DNA of 64,000 nt, from assembly GCF_023195925.1 (NCBI RefSeq), contig NZ_JALPRE010000007.1:186001-250000 (forward strand), given 5' to 3'. The notes under the pieces were generated by a model. That model ran no database searches, had not been told where the DNA came from, and was given only the letters and a program-made list of their open reading frames with translations. The stretch comes from Aquimarina acroporae. GTDB taxonomy: Bacteria > Bacteroidota > Bacteroidia > Flavobacteriales > Flavobacteriaceae. The position numbers and the translations under genes are program-made. Of this stretch, positions 18,563 to 27,523 are shown piece by piece. How positions within the stretch are numbered: the first letter of the stretch is position 1; each line of letters begins with the position of its first letter.

Positions 18563-19500
18563 TATTTCTTTTGATAAGTCAAATACGTAAAAGAAAACTT
18601 ATGTTTTTCATCTACATCGTGAAATTCTTCTTTTACCAATTCCCAAACACTTGTATCAATCTTTGGAAAAAAGGCATCAGCTTCAAAATCTGCATGCACA
18701 CGGGTTAATTCGATATGAGTAGCGTAATTTAATCCTAAATTATAAATTTCTCCTCCTCCAATAATAAAAGGTTTATCGTCGTTTTTTGCCATTTCTAAAG
18801 CTTCCTCCATAGTCTGCACTACAAAAGCACCATCTGCTTGATAATTCTTATTTCTCGAAATAATGATATGCACTCTGTTTGGCAATAATTTCGGGAAAGA
18901 CTCAAATGTTTTGCGCCCCATTATAATATGATGACCCGTGGTCAACGCTTTAAACCGTTTAAAATCATCGGGTAAATGCCACACCAAGTCATTGTCTTTT
19001 CCTAATGCGTCATTTTCTCCTGCGGCTGCAATCATTGTTATCATTTTGTTACTTTTTTTGGGCTCGTCTACTTTTTTTAATTGATTGCCTTTGATGAATT
19101 CTTCTTTCTTTTTAATTAATTCTTCTTTAGGATACATAAGATCTACGTCTTTTTGCATCAGCGCAATTTCTTCTTTTTGTTTAGCAACTAATCGCTCCAT
19201 TTGCCTGTCTGTCCATTCTTGCCCCATAAACTTGCTAAACAGCCATACATTGCAAAAATGTAATACAAATAGAAATGCCCAACATATAATCGCTATTATA
19301 CACCAATCTACTCCAAAAAATGTAAGCTCTTTCCCATATCCAAACGCCAAATTCAGCACAGCAAAAAAAACAGCACCTACAACAAAAACTACAAAATGTT
19401 GAAATAGTCTTTTTTTCTGAATAATTCTTTTTCTAGCATGCTCATACAATTCTCTTTGCTGAGGATCTATTTGTGGATTTTCTTTCTTTTTTGAAAACAT
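18562..19500 (-). CDS. folA: 2TM domain fused to dihydrofolate reductase
   Basis: Residues 1-150 carry a 2TM domain (membrane helices about 33-52 and 64-87) followed by a charged helix. Residues 153-312 are a complete DHFR: MITMIAAAGENDALGKDN at the usual N-terminus, the catalytic Asp in LPDDFKRFK near 178, GRKTFESFP, and IIGGGEIY. The enzyme makes tetrahydrofolate, needed by the nearby thyA. The reading frame is continuous from the membrane part into DHFR, so either a tethered enzyme is made or an internal ATG at residue 153 also yields free DHFR. The fructosamine kinase gene follows with a one-base overlap. Confidence 0.92.
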   Translation of the reverse strand: MFSKKKENPQIDPQQRELYEHARKRIIQKKRLFQHFVVFVVGAVFFAVLNLAFGYGKELTFFGVDWCIIAIICWAFLFVLHFCNVWLFSKFMGQEWTDRQMERLVAKQKEEIALMQKDVDLMYPKEELIKKKEEFIKGNQLKKVDEPKKSNKMITMIAAAGENDALGKDNDLVWHLPDDFKRFKALTTGHHIIMGRKTFESFPKLLPNRVHIIISRNKNYQADGAFVVQTMEEALEMAKNDDKPFIIGGGEIYNLGLNYATHIELTRVHADFEADAFFPKIDTSVWELVKEEFHDVDEKHKFSFTYLTYQKK

Positions 19501-19564
19501 ATTATACTAACTTAGTATCGGCAAGTAAAGATATAGTTTTTACTAAAAAAGCTTGAAAATACTT

Positions 19565-20647
19565 ATGAAGAATTTAAGAAATGAATTCCCCATTTTATCC
19601 CAAAATACCTACCTTAACACTGCATCTTCTGGTTTACTTCATGATTCACTTTTAGAATTTAGACATGAGCATGATTTAGATTTCTTAATCGGCGGAAGCC
19701 GGTTTAGAGACTCTCAACAACAATTCTTAGATTCTGTTCGCAATACAATTGCCGATTTTTTTAACTGCACCTCAGGAGACACGATTTTAGTGCCTAATTT
19801 CTCACTGGGTCTAAACATCCTTCTTAACGGCTTAGACAAAAACAAAAAAGTTCTTTTACTGGATAACGACTATCCATCTATCAATTTTACGGTACAAAAC
19901 AAAGGTTTTGAAATTTGCTATGCTCATATAGATGAGCAATTAGAACACAATATAAAAGAAGCCTTAGAGCTACATAAACCAGATGTTTTTATTTTTAGCA
20001 TTGTGCAATACCTTTCAGGAATAATCATTGATCTGGACTTTATTAAGGAATTAAAAACCAAATATCCAGAATTATTAATTATTGCTGATGGAACACAATT
20101 TTGTGGAACCGCTAATTTTAATTTTGAAGAATCTGGTATAGATATTTTTGGATGTAGTGGGTATAAATGGCTATTAGGTGGATACGGAAACGGGTTTTTA
20201 CTTTTTAAAAAAGATATACTTGATAAGATAACTCCAAAATTATACAAAGAGATTAGCAAAAAGGTTAACTATGATGAATCTTATACTAATCTAAAAGCAA
20301 GGTTTGAATGTGGCCATCTCGATACTTTTAACTTTGGAAGCTTACAACTATCACTAAAATACATATCTAAGATTGGAATTGATACCATTGAAAAAACCAT
20401 TCAAGATTTAAGCAATCATACTAAGACAGAATTAAATAAGCTTAATCTACTAGAAGAAAGCATTACAAAACGTACTACACATAGTTCTATTTTCAATCTA
20501 AAAGGAGATCAAAATCTATTTGACCACCTAAAAAAAGAAAACATTATTGTTTCGTTACGCGGAGGAGGTATTCGGATCAGTATGCATTTTTACAATACCG
20601 CTGAAGACATTGACAAATTACTGAGCGCACTATATCGTTATCGTTAA
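19565..20647 (+). CDS. Class V aminotransferase-fold PLP enzyme
   Basis: The 360-residue enzyme belongs to the NifS/kynureninase-type PLP fold. The motifs are YLNTASSGL near 16, LIIADGTQFCG with Asp175, and the PLP lysine K201 in GCSGYKWLLGGYGNG. The ATG at 19565 gives MKNLRNEFPILSQNTYLNTA, the expected start; a TTG 12 bases earlier is unlikely. Reaction type (desulfurase, C-S lyase, isomerase or transaminase) is not set by the sequence. It lies 1.7 kb from egtD, so a C-S lyase role in ergothioneine synthesis (EgtE-like) is a possibility but only by position. Confidence 0.8.
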   Translation: MKNLRNEFPILSQNTYLNTASSGLLHDSLLEFRHEHDLDFLIGGSRFRDSQQQFLDSVRNTIADFFNCTSGDTILVPNFSLGLNILLNGLDKNKKVLLLDNDYPSINFTVQNKGFEICYAHIDEQLEHNIKEALELHKPDVFIFSIVQYLSGIIIDLDFIKELKTKYPELLIIADGTQFCGTANFNFEESGIDIFGCSGYKWLLGGYGNGFLLFKKDILDKITPKLYKEISKKVNYDESYTNLKARFECGHLDTFNFGSLQLSLKYISKIGIDTIEKTIQDLSNHTKTELNKLNLLEESITKRTTHSSIFNLKGDQNLFDHLKKENIIVSLRGGGIRISMHFYNTAEDIDKLLSALYRYR

Positions 20648-20750
20648 TAAATTGTTGAAAATCTGAGGTTTTCCTCCTTTAACCTATTTACATTTTCTGT
20701 AACTTAGTTAGCAATATTATTAACCAGAATATAAATCTTAAAACAGAATT

Positions 20751-21047
20751 ATGGCAATTACCAAGCAATATTTAAAGACTAAACCAATTTGCAAAGTTAC
20801 TTTTGTTGTGCCTGCAAAAGAAGCTTCAAACGTAAGTGTAGCCGGAGAATTTAACAATTGGAATACCGAAGCTACCATCTTGAAAAAATTAAAAAATGGT
20901 AATTTCAAGGGCACCATAGACCTACCAAAAGATAACAAATTCGAATTTAGATATGTTGTTGATGGTGAGTGGACTAATGAAACAGAAGCAGACGCGTATC
21001 ATTGGAATGATTTTGCTTCTAGTGAAAATAGCGTAATAGTTTTATAA
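20751..21047 (+). CDS. Isoamylase early-set (CBM48/AMPK-type glycogen-binding) domain protein
   Basis: The 98-residue protein is a single immunoglobulin-like glucan-binding module: VTFVVPAKEASNVSVAGEFNNWN is the classical strand pair with conserved Trp, then GNFKGTIDLP and FEFRYVVDGEWTNE. Such stand-alone CBM48 proteins are common in Flavobacteriia and probably bind glycogen or starch-like glucan in the cytoplasm. It has no signal peptide. The convergent DUF427 gene lies 20 bp away with a shared hairpin. Confidence 0.88.
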   Translation: MAITKQYLKTKPICKVTFVVPAKEASNVSVAGEFNNWNTEATILKKLKNGNFKGTIDLPKDNKFEFRYVVDGEWTNETEADAYHWNDFASSENSVIVL

Positions 21048-21053
21048 ATAAAA

Positions 21054-21091
21054 AAAGGTGTTGGGAGTTACTCAACAACCTCAACACCTTT
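21054..21091 (-). terminator. Terminator overlapping the end of the DUF427 gene
   Basis: AAAGGTGTTG at 21054-21063 pairs with CAACACCTTT at 21082-21091. Read on the minus strand, the stem is followed by a T-run (the A-run at 21050-21056). The stop codon of the DUF427 gene (21068-21070) lies inside the loop, so stop and terminator overlap. Confidence 0.65.
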
Positions 21092-21349
21092 CCAAAAGGC
21101 TACATAACCTTTAATTTGTTTCGCCAGATCACTCGTCTCGGGATAGTACCAGGCCGCATCTTGGTTTTGTTGTCCATCTACTTCAATAGTATAATAAGAA
21201 GCAACACCCTTCCACGGACAGTTAGTGTGCGTTTCACTAGTTTTAAAAAATTCCTTTTTGATAGTTTCAGGAGGAAAATAATGATTGTTCTCTACAACTT
21301 TAGTGTCATTACTATCTGCTATTACAGTACCATTCCAAATTGCTTTCAT
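21068..21349 (-). CDS. DUF427 domain protein
   Basis: The 93-residue protein matches DUF427: MKAIWNGTVIADSNDTKVVENNHYFP at the start, then THTNCPWKGVASYYTIEVDG and DAAWYYPETSDLAKQIKGYVAFWKGVEV. The family has a small beta fold of unknown activity; the TNCPWKG motif is strictly kept. It lies 38 bp downstream of egtD on the same strand and could be in the same transcript. Whether it has anything to do with ergothioneine is unknown. Confidence 0.9.
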   Translation of the reverse strand: MKAIWNGTVIADSNDTKVVENNHYFPPETIKKEFFKTSETHTNCPWKGVASYYTIEVDGQQNQDAAWYYPETSDLAKQIKGYVAFWKGVEVVE

Positions 21350-21387
21350 TTTTAGTTGATTTTATGTTGTAATTCAGTTATGTGTAA

Positions 21388-22359
21388 TCAAACAACGGTA
21401 AGTAAATAATCTTTATAATATTCATCTTTATCTGTAAAAGACTGCACTATCCTGAGCCCCGATTCTTCTGCCAACCATTTTACAGTATCGTCATCATACT
21501 TTTGAGAGATCTCTGTATGTATACTTTCCCAGGCTTCAAAATGAACTTGTAACGATAATGCATCAATATCTACAGTATGCTTTTCTTTACTTACCAAATA
21601 GCTTTTTGCTGTTCCACTTTCAGGATCATAGGTTTCCCAATGTAGAAATTTATCAAGATCAAAATTCCCATCAAGCTCTCTATTAATTCTCGCAAGAACG
21701 TTTTTATTAAAAGCCGCTGTTACTCCTGTTTGGTCGTTATAAGCATCCAAAACTTTCTGAGGATGTTTTTTTTGATCAAATCCCATAAAAATTAGATCTC
21801 CAGGATTCATAGCATGACACAATTTTTGCATAAATTGAATAGCTCTTGGGTGCAGTAAATTCCCAATATTAGAGCCTAAAACCATAACTACTTTTTTACG
21901 ATCACTTATGTGTTTCAACCTATCTAAAACCTCAAAATACTCTCCTATTTGACCATTAACACTTACATCAGGCATTTCGACACTAAGATCATTTACAAGA
22001 CCTTCTACTGCATTTTGACTAATGTCTATAGGTACATAAGTAAAATCATAATTATGGTCTCCTAATTCTTTCAACAAGATTTTAGTTTTTTTACCATCTC
22101 CAGCACCCAACTCAATAAGGTCGAAACCTTCTTTATCATTATCAAAACTATGAGCAATATCCAATTTATGGGTTTGAAAAATCTCAAATTCAGCTCGGGT
22201 AAGATAATACTCTGGCAGTGCCATAATTTGTTGAAATAACTTATCTCCAGCCTCATCATAAAAATATTTTGACGATAAGTATTTCGGAAATGCAGTTAAT
22301 CCTTCACATACTTCCTTTTCGAAAGTAGAAATTATTACTTTTTGATCTTTAGAATTCAT
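21388..22359 (-). CDS. egtD: L-histidine N-alpha-methyltransferase
   Basis: EgtD trimethylates histidine with SAM to hercynine, the first step to ergothioneine. The 323-residue length is standard. Landmarks are YFYDEAGDKLFQQIMALPEYYLTR (residues 32-55, the family signature), the SAM-binding LIELGAGDGKKT near 81-92, VMVLGSNIGNLLHP near 159 and the C-terminal DLLLTVV-like end. It lies 11 bp downstream of egtB, so both are one operon read egtB-egtD and possibly DUF427. Confidence 0.93.
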   Translation of the reverse strand: MNSKDQKVIISTFEKEVCEGLTAFPKYLSSKYFYDEAGDKLFQQIMALPEYYLTRAEFEIFQTHKLDIAHSFDNDKEGFDLIELGAGDGKKTKILLKELGDHNYDFTYVPIDISQNAVEGLVNDLSVEMPDVSVNGQIGEYFEVLDRLKHISDRKKVVMVLGSNIGNLLHPRAIQFMQKLCHAMNPGDLIFMGFDQKKHPQKVLDAYNDQTGVTAAFNKNVLARINRELDGNFDLDKFLHWETYDPESGTAKSYLVSKEKHTVDIDALSLQVHFEAWESIHTEISQKYDDDTVKWLAEESGLRIVQSFTDKDEYYKDYLLTVV

Positions 22360-22370
22360 AAAGAATAGGG

Positions 22371-23537
22371 TTATTTATTTCTCACTAATCTGAAACCAGT
22401 GAACTGCCATCTAAGGTGAGGGTGAAAAAAATTGCGATATGTTGATCGGGTATGGTTTTGAGAAGTAGCTACAGAACCACCTCTAAGTACTTTTTGATTT
22501 ACCATAAACTTACCATTATACTCTCCTAATGCTCCTGGAGCTTTCGAATAGTTTGGGTATGGCAGATATGAACTTTCAGTCCACTCCCATCTTGAACCCC
22601 ATTTAAATTTTGACTGAGCAACTTCCCATTCAAATTCTGTGGGCAAACGAAGTCCCTTCCACTGCGAAAAAGCAAATGCTTCAAAATAGGAGATATGCGT
22701 AACTGGCGCATTAGGTATAATATCCTTCAGACCACGTAACGTATATTGTTGTAACTTACCATCAATTTCATGCCAATACAACGGGGTTTCTATGTGTTCG
22801 TTTTGTATCCAATCCCATCCTTCAGCATGCCAGAAGAGTGAATTTCTATAACCACCATCATTTATAAATTCGAGGTAATCTTTGTTTAAAACAAGTTGAT
22901 TACTTATTTCATATTCCTGAAGTAAAACTTTATGCCTTCCCAATTCATTATCATAACAAAACCCTGTGCCATCAAATCCAATATTATAAACTCCTTCTTT
23001 AATAGTTATAAAATCCTGTGGTTCTTCTACAACTGGGTTCTCAGAAAATGTATCATTATATTTTGGCAGTAATGGATTATTACCCAAAATAAATTTAATA
23101 TCGGTTAATAATAATTCTTGATGCTGTTTCTCATGATGGATTCCTATCTCGACCAATTCATGAATTTGAGGATCGTCGTTTTCTTCAAGAAAACTCTGTA
23201 AATGGGCAGTAACATGATCTCTGTACTCATACACTTCACTTACCGTAGGGCGCGAAAGATTTCCTCTGTTTGTTCTTATCACACGTTTACCAACACTTTC
23301 ATAATAACTATTAAACACAAAAGCGTACTCTGGATGAAAGCGCTCATAACCCTTCACATATTTAGACAGAATAAATTCTTCAAAGAACCAAGTGGTATGT
23401 CCTAAATGCCATTTTGGAGGAGAAACATCCACAATAGGTTGCACTACATAATCCTCTATCTGGAGTGGAGCACAAATTTCTTCGGTATCTGATCTTGTTT
23501 TTAAAAATGAGGTAAGTAAGCTATCAATTACAATCAT
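22371..23537 (-). CDS. egtB: Ergothioneine biosynthesis sulfoxide synthase
   Basis: EgtB is the non-haem iron enzyme that joins hercynine and a cysteine-containing thiol to a sulfoxide using oxygen. The 388-residue protein has the DinB-like N-domain with WHLGHTTWFFEEF (residues 43-54) and the iron motif HX3HXE as H135-EKQ-H139-Q-E141. The C-terminal half is the formylglycine-generating-enzyme-like domain, ending in the typical QFTGFRLVRNK. It is somewhat shorter than mycobacterial EgtB. No EgtA or EgtC gene is in the window, so the thiol donor (cysteine or gamma-glutamylcysteine) is open. Confidence 0.92.
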   Translation of the reverse strand: MIVIDSLLTSFLKTRSDTEEICAPLQIEDYVVQPIVDVSPPKWHLGHTTWFFEEFILSKYVKGYERFHPEYAFVFNSYYESVGKRVIRTNRGNLSRPTVSEVYEYRDHVTAHLQSFLEENDDPQIHELVEIGIHHEKQHQELLLTDIKFILGNNPLLPKYNDTFSENPVVEEPQDFITIKEGVYNIGFDGTGFCYDNELGRHKVLLQEYEISNQLVLNKDYLEFINDGGYRNSLFWHAEGWDWIQNEHIETPLYWHEIDGKLQQYTLRGLKDIIPNAPVTHISYFEAFAFSQWKGLRLPTEFEWEVAQSKFKWGSRWEWTESSYLPYPNYSKAPGALGEYNGKFMVNQKVLRGGSVATSQNHTRSTYRNFFHPHLRWQFTGFRLVRNK

Positions 23538-23636
23538 AAAAGGGAGCGTATACGATTTACGAATACACTCAAATTTACATATTTTTAATTGGATTGTATC
23601 TTTAACAAGGTTAATCCCATGTTAAAAAACTAGCTA

Positions 23637-24065
23637 TTACTGAGATCTTCTAAAAGTAATCGGTACAGAATATGCTATAGCAATGGGCTTATTCCCCCAT
23701 CTTCCTGGTTCCATTTTTGGAATAGCACGAATTATTCTAATCGCTTCTCTTTGCAAGTATCTATGAGCACCTGTAACTTCTAAAATTTCTACCTTCCCTT
23801 TTTTATTAATGATAAATTCTACGGTTACAGTACCGCTCAATCCTTCATTAATTGCAATTTCAGGATATTCAAAATTTCTTAAAATATGGTCTCTTAATTT
23901 GTTGTCAAAACAATTAACCGGTGTCTGTCTTGATCTATCACACCTTGGCCACATGGGAGTGATTCCTTTTTCATTAGCATTTTCCTGAGACAGGATCAAT
24001 CCATCATCTTGGGCAAAGGAAAACCCCGAGATTAGAATTGTAAAAATAAGTAGTAGTGTTCTCAT
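23637..24065 (-). CDS. Small exported TonB C-terminal-domain protein
   Basis: The 142-residue protein has a signal peptide (1-18, ending SFAQ) and a TonB C-terminal domain: LRDHILRNFEYPEIAINEGLSGTVTVEFIINKKGKVEILEVTGAH...IRIIRAIPKMEPGRW. It lacks the membrane helix and Pro-rich spanner of full TonB, so it is a free periplasmic TonB-like module. It lies 22 bp downstream of thyA on the same strand. Function unknown; a role in envelope protein contacts is inferred. Confidence 0.85.
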   Translation of the reverse strand: MRTLLLIFTILISGFSFAQDDGLILSQENANEKGITPMWPRCDRSRQTPVNCFDNKLRDHILRNFEYPEIAINEGLSGTVTVEFIINKKGKVEILEVTGAHRYLQREAIRIIRAIPKMEPGRWGNKPIAIAYSVPITFRRSQ

Positions 24066-24087
24066 AGTATAAGTTTAAAATTTAGGG

Positions 24088-24912
24088 CTAAACTGCAACC
24101 GCTCCTTTAATATGAGGATGCGGATCATAGTCTACTAGTGTGAAATCATCAAAAACGAAGCCAAAAATATCTTTAACCTCTGGATTAATGATTATTGTAG
24201 GTAATTTACGGGGTGTTCTAGATAGCTGAAGCTCCAACTGTTCCATGTGATTATTATAAATATGGGCATCACCAAAAGTATGTATAAATTCTCCTGGTTC
24301 ATAACCGCACACTTGTGCCATCATCATCGTAAACAAAGCATACGAAGCAATGTTAAATGGAACTCCTAAGAATATATCTGCACTTCTTTGGTAGAGCTGA
24401 CACGATAATTTTCCATCGGCAACATAAAACTGAAAAAACGCATGACAAGGAGGTAACGCAGCTTTACCATTGGCCACATTTTCTGAAAAAGATTTAGATG
24501 TATCTGGCATAACGCTAGGGTTCCATGCAGAAACCAACATACGTCTGCTATCAGGATTTTTTTTAAGAGCTTCTACAACATCTTTAATTTGATCTATTTC
24601 ATCGCCATTCCAGTTTCTCCATTGATGTCCATAAACCGGCCCCAAATCTCCATTTTCATCTGCCCACTCATTCCAAATACGAACTCCATTTTCTTGCAGA
24701 TATCCCACATTGGTGTCTCCATTCAGGAACCATAACAATTCATAAATAATCGATTTGAGATGTAGTTTTTTGGTGGTTACCATCGGAAAACCTTCACTCA
24801 GATCAAAGCGCATTTGATATCCAAAAACGCTACGAGTACCGGTTCCTGTTCTGTCTTCTTTGGCATTCCCATTTTCAATTACATGACGCACAAGATCAAG
24901 ATATTGCCTCAT
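24088..24912 (-). CDS. thyA: Thymidylate synthase
   Basis: ThyA methylates dUMP to dTMP with methylenetetrahydrofolate, releasing dihydrofolate that DHFR recycles. The 274-residue protein has [12 protein letters not shown] near 20-31, [10 protein letters not shown] near 59-68, the nucleophile Cys156 in [13 protein letters not shown], and the dUMP-binding [20 protein letters not shown] and [12 protein letters not shown] segments. The length is close to the E. coli enzyme. It is 5 kb from the folA fusion, with the egtB-egtD block between them. Confidence 0.97.
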   Translation of the reverse strand: MRQYLDLVRHVIENGNAKEDRTGTGTRSVFGYQMRFDLSEGFPMVTTKKLHLKSIIYELLWFLNGDTNVGYLQENGVRIWNEWADENGDLGPVYGHQWRNWNGDEIDQIKDVVEALKKNPDSRRMLVSAWNPSVMPDTSKSFSENVANGKAALPPCHAFFQFYVADGKLSCQLYQRSADIFLGVPFNIASYALFTMMMAQVCGYEPGEFIHTFGDAHIYNNHMEQLELQLSRTPRKLPTIIINPEVKDIFGFVFDDFTLVDYDPHPHIKGAVAV

Positions 24913-25061
24913 ATTCTTCCTTACTATTTGTTTACGTTAATCTCTAAAGTTTTAAGTGCTCACCAAATATACGAAAAATAGGTCTCGAGAGATATGAGAA
25001 CCAAAAGATTATAAAATAGTTATAAACTGCTTATTAAAATTACGAGATCTTTAATAAAAAG

Positions 25062-26768
25062 TTATCCTATTATCATTCCAGCAATTGTAGCCGATAATAA
25101 TGAAGCAATAGTACCTCCCAGAAGTGCTTTGAGACCAAATTCCGAAAGCGTTTTACGCTGTCCAGGAGCAAGAGAACCAATCCCTCCTATCTGTATTCCT
25201 ATTGAAGCAAAATTAGCAAAACCGCACAACATATAGGTAGCCATAATTACTGATTTACTATAGGTAAGGTGCAAGGGATTTGATGGGTTTTTGAGATCTG
25301 CCAATTGAATGTAGCCTACAAATTCACTAGCAGCCAATTTAATACCTAGTAACTGCCCCATAAGCATTACATCTTCTTTTGCAACTCCTATTAACCACAT
25401 TAATGGCGCAAAAAGATACCCTAAAATAAGCTCAAGAGACAGGCTTGGATAGGCGGTATTGGAAGCAACCCAAGCATTTATAGAAGTAATGTCTCCTACC
25501 CAACCTAAAATACCATTTAACATAGCTATAAACGCAACAAACACCAGTAACATAGCTCCAACATTTACAGCGAGTCTTAAACCTTCTGTAGTACCATTTG
25601 CTATAGCATCGAGTATGTTAGATCCTATTTTCTCGGAAGAAACGTATACATCCGTATTGATTTCTTCTGTCTGAGGAAATAATATTTTAGAAATAATAAT
25701 GGCTCCAGGAGCTGCCATCACAGATGCTGCTAATAAGTGTTTTGCAAACTCTAACCTCAAAACAGGGTCATCTCCTCCTAAAAATCCAATATATGCAGCT
25801 AATACTGCACCTGCTACGGTTGCCATTCCTCCCACCATAACTAACAAAATTTCTGACCTATTCATCTTTTCTAAATAGGCCTTTATTAACAAAGGAGCTT
25901 CTGTTTGTCCTAAAAAGATATTACCCGCTACGCTTAAACTTTCTGCCCCAGATATCTTTAATGTTTTTGTTAGTAACCAAGCTAAACCCTTCACTACTCT
26001 CTGAATGACGCCTAAATAAAACAACAACGAAGTTAGAGCTGAGAAGAAGATGATAGTTGGCAATACCTGAAAAGCGAATATAAAACCAAAAGTATCCATA
26101 TCTACCACCAATCCTTCGAATAAGAATTTACTACCTGCTCTCGTAAAGTCTAATACACTAACAAAAAGGCCTCCAACCCACTCAAATATCGTCTGTACTA
26201 AAGGAATCTTTAAAACTCCAATGGCAATTATCAACTGAAATCCCAAACCTAAGGCAACAGTCTTCCAATTTATTGCCTTTCTATTGCTGCTAAACAAAAA
26301 TGCTATCAACAAGAGAACCACCATTCCTAAAGCGCCTCTCCATATGCTATTTAAAGAAAACCCTTGATTGGGAACCAACTCTTTAATTTCAGCACTTTCT
26401 ACAACCTGAGGAATTTCTTTTTTTACCACTAGAGCATAGGTAATTCCTTTTTTTGAAAGTACCAGAGTCGAATCAGTTAACACATTAATGCGATACTTAA
26501 TTAAAGAATCTTCTGTCGCTTCTGGAAATAACAGCAGTACATTATTTTGTTTTAGATAATCTCCTTTTAATTCTTCTTGTAAATTACTTAACGAATAATC
26601 AAACTTCCCATCTTCAAACTGAAAACGGTCTTGGTCAGAAACTTTCAATTTTTCTCCAGAAACATCTTTGATAGCATCAAGAGACCATTCTTTTTCTATA
26701 GATTGCGAAAATAAAGAGAGAGAGATAAATAGCGAAAATAGAAAAGTAAGTAGTAATCCTCTTTTCAT
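25062..26768 (-). CDS. CNT-family nucleoside transporter with exported N-terminal domain
   Basis: Concentrative nucleoside transporters import nucleosides with H+ or Na+. From the ATG at 26768 the protein is 568 residues, longer than NupC (about 400). The extra 130 residues consist of a signal peptide (MKRGLLLTFLFSLFISLSLFSQ) and a small lipocalin-like beta domain. The CNT core follows from about 145: GALGMVVLLLIAFLFS, VFEWVGGLFVSVLDFT-like helix, SLSVAGNIFLGQTEAPLLIKAYLEKM with the conserved GQTEAPL, and GYLFAPLMWLIGV plus LCGFANFASIGIQIGG near the end. The extra domain should face the periplasm. Confidence 0.88.
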   Translation of the reverse strand: MKRGLLLTFLFSLFISLSLFSQSIEKEWSLDAIKDVSGEKLKVSDQDRFQFEDGKFDYSLSNLQEELKGDYLKQNNVLLLFPEATEDSLIKYRINVLTDSTLVLSKKGITYALVVKKEIPQVVESAEIKELVPNQGFSLNSIWRGALGMVVLLLIAFLFSSNRKAINWKTVALGLGFQLIIAIGVLKIPLVQTIFEWVGGLFVSVLDFTRAGSKFLFEGLVVDMDTFGFIFAFQVLPTIIFFSALTSLLFYLGVIQRVVKGLAWLLTKTLKISGAESLSVAGNIFLGQTEAPLLIKAYLEKMNRSEILLVMVGGMATVAGAVLAAYIGFLGGDDPVLRLEFAKHLLAASVMAAPGAIIISKILFPQTEEINTDVYVSSEKIGSNILDAIANGTTEGLRLAVNVGAMLLVFVAFIAMLNGILGWVGDITSINAWVASNTAYPSLSLELILGYLFAPLMWLIGVAKEDVMLMGQLLGIKLAASEFVGYIQLADLKNPSNPLHLTYSKSVIMATYMLCGFANFASIGIQIGGIGSLAPGQRKTLSEFGLKALLGGTIASLLSATIAGMIIG

Positions 26769-26817
26769 AAAAATTGACATCATTTAAAAAATAATTAACC
26801 CCTTTCGGATGAGAAAT

Positions 26818-27435
26818 TTAACCTCGTTTAGAAATTTCATCTCGTATTCTTGCAGCTAACTCATAATCTTCATTAGAGACTGCCTGCTCAAGCATTTTAT
26901 TTAGTTCGTCAAGTGACAAATCTTTATAACTTGTTTCTTTCCCTACCATTTCAACATCATCAGACACTAATTCGTCTACCAACAAACTATCTGGGTCGGT
27001 TTCATCATCTTTTTTAGGATTTACTTTGAGGTAAATACCCGCTTGATCTAAAATATTTTTATAGGTAAATATTGGAGCTTGAAAACGAAGTGCCAACGCA
27101 ATTGCATCACTGGTTCTAGCATCAATAATCTCCTCTATTTTATCTCTTTCACAAATTATGCTAGAATAAAAAACACCATCGACCAATTTATGTATGATAA
27201 CTTGTTTGACTATAATATCAAACCGATCAGCGAAGTTTTTAAATAGATCATGGGTTAATGGTCTTGGGGGTTTTATTTCCTTTTCTAATGCTATAGCAAT
27301 AGACTGCGCTTCGAAGGCACCAATAACTATAGGTAATTTTCTTTCTCCATCAACTTCGCTTAAAATAAGCGCATAAGCCCCATTTTGGGTTTGACTATAG
27401 GATATACCTTTTATGTTCAGTCGAACTAGACTCAT
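26818..27435 (-). CDS. Bifunctional nuclease family protein (DUF151) with UVR motif
   Basis: Residues 1-140 form the DUF151/BFN domain: ALILSEVDGERKLPIVIGAFEAQSIAIALE, PRPLTHDLF and ARTSDAIALALRFQAPIFTYKNIL. Residues 165-205 hold a UVR (UvrB/UvrC) helical motif, LDELNKMLEQAVSNEDYELAARIRDEI. Plant and bacterial members show RNase/DNase activity or bind nucleic acids; the role here is unknown. It sits after the nupC-like transporter gene's upstream side with a 34-bp gap, on the same strand, and is preceded by the etfA terminator. Confidence 0.9.
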   Translation of the reverse strand: MSLVRLNIKGISYSQTQNGAYALILSEVDGERKLPIVIGAFEAQSIAIALEKEIKPPRPLTHDLFKNFADRFDIIVKQVIIHKLVDGVFYSSIICERDKIEEIIDARTSDAIALALRFQAPIFTYKNILDQAGIYLKVNPKKDDETDPDSLLVDELVSDDVEMVGKETSYKDLSLDELNKMLEQAVSNEDYELAARIRDEISKRG

Positions 27436-27449
27436 AATGTTCTTTCAAT

Positions 27450-27498
27450 AAAAAAAGGCTGTTTGAACAAACGGACTTTTACCTAGGTTCAAACAGCC
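27450..27498 (-). terminator. Rho-independent terminator after etfA
   Basis: Perfect 12-bp arms, GGCTGTTTGAAC at 27457-27468 and its complement at 27487-27498, with a seven-A run at 27450-27456 that becomes a T-run on the minus strand. It closes the etfB-etfA operon. Confidence 0.85.
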
Positions 27499-27523
27499 CT
27501 TAATTGGGCACAATTTATGAAAA

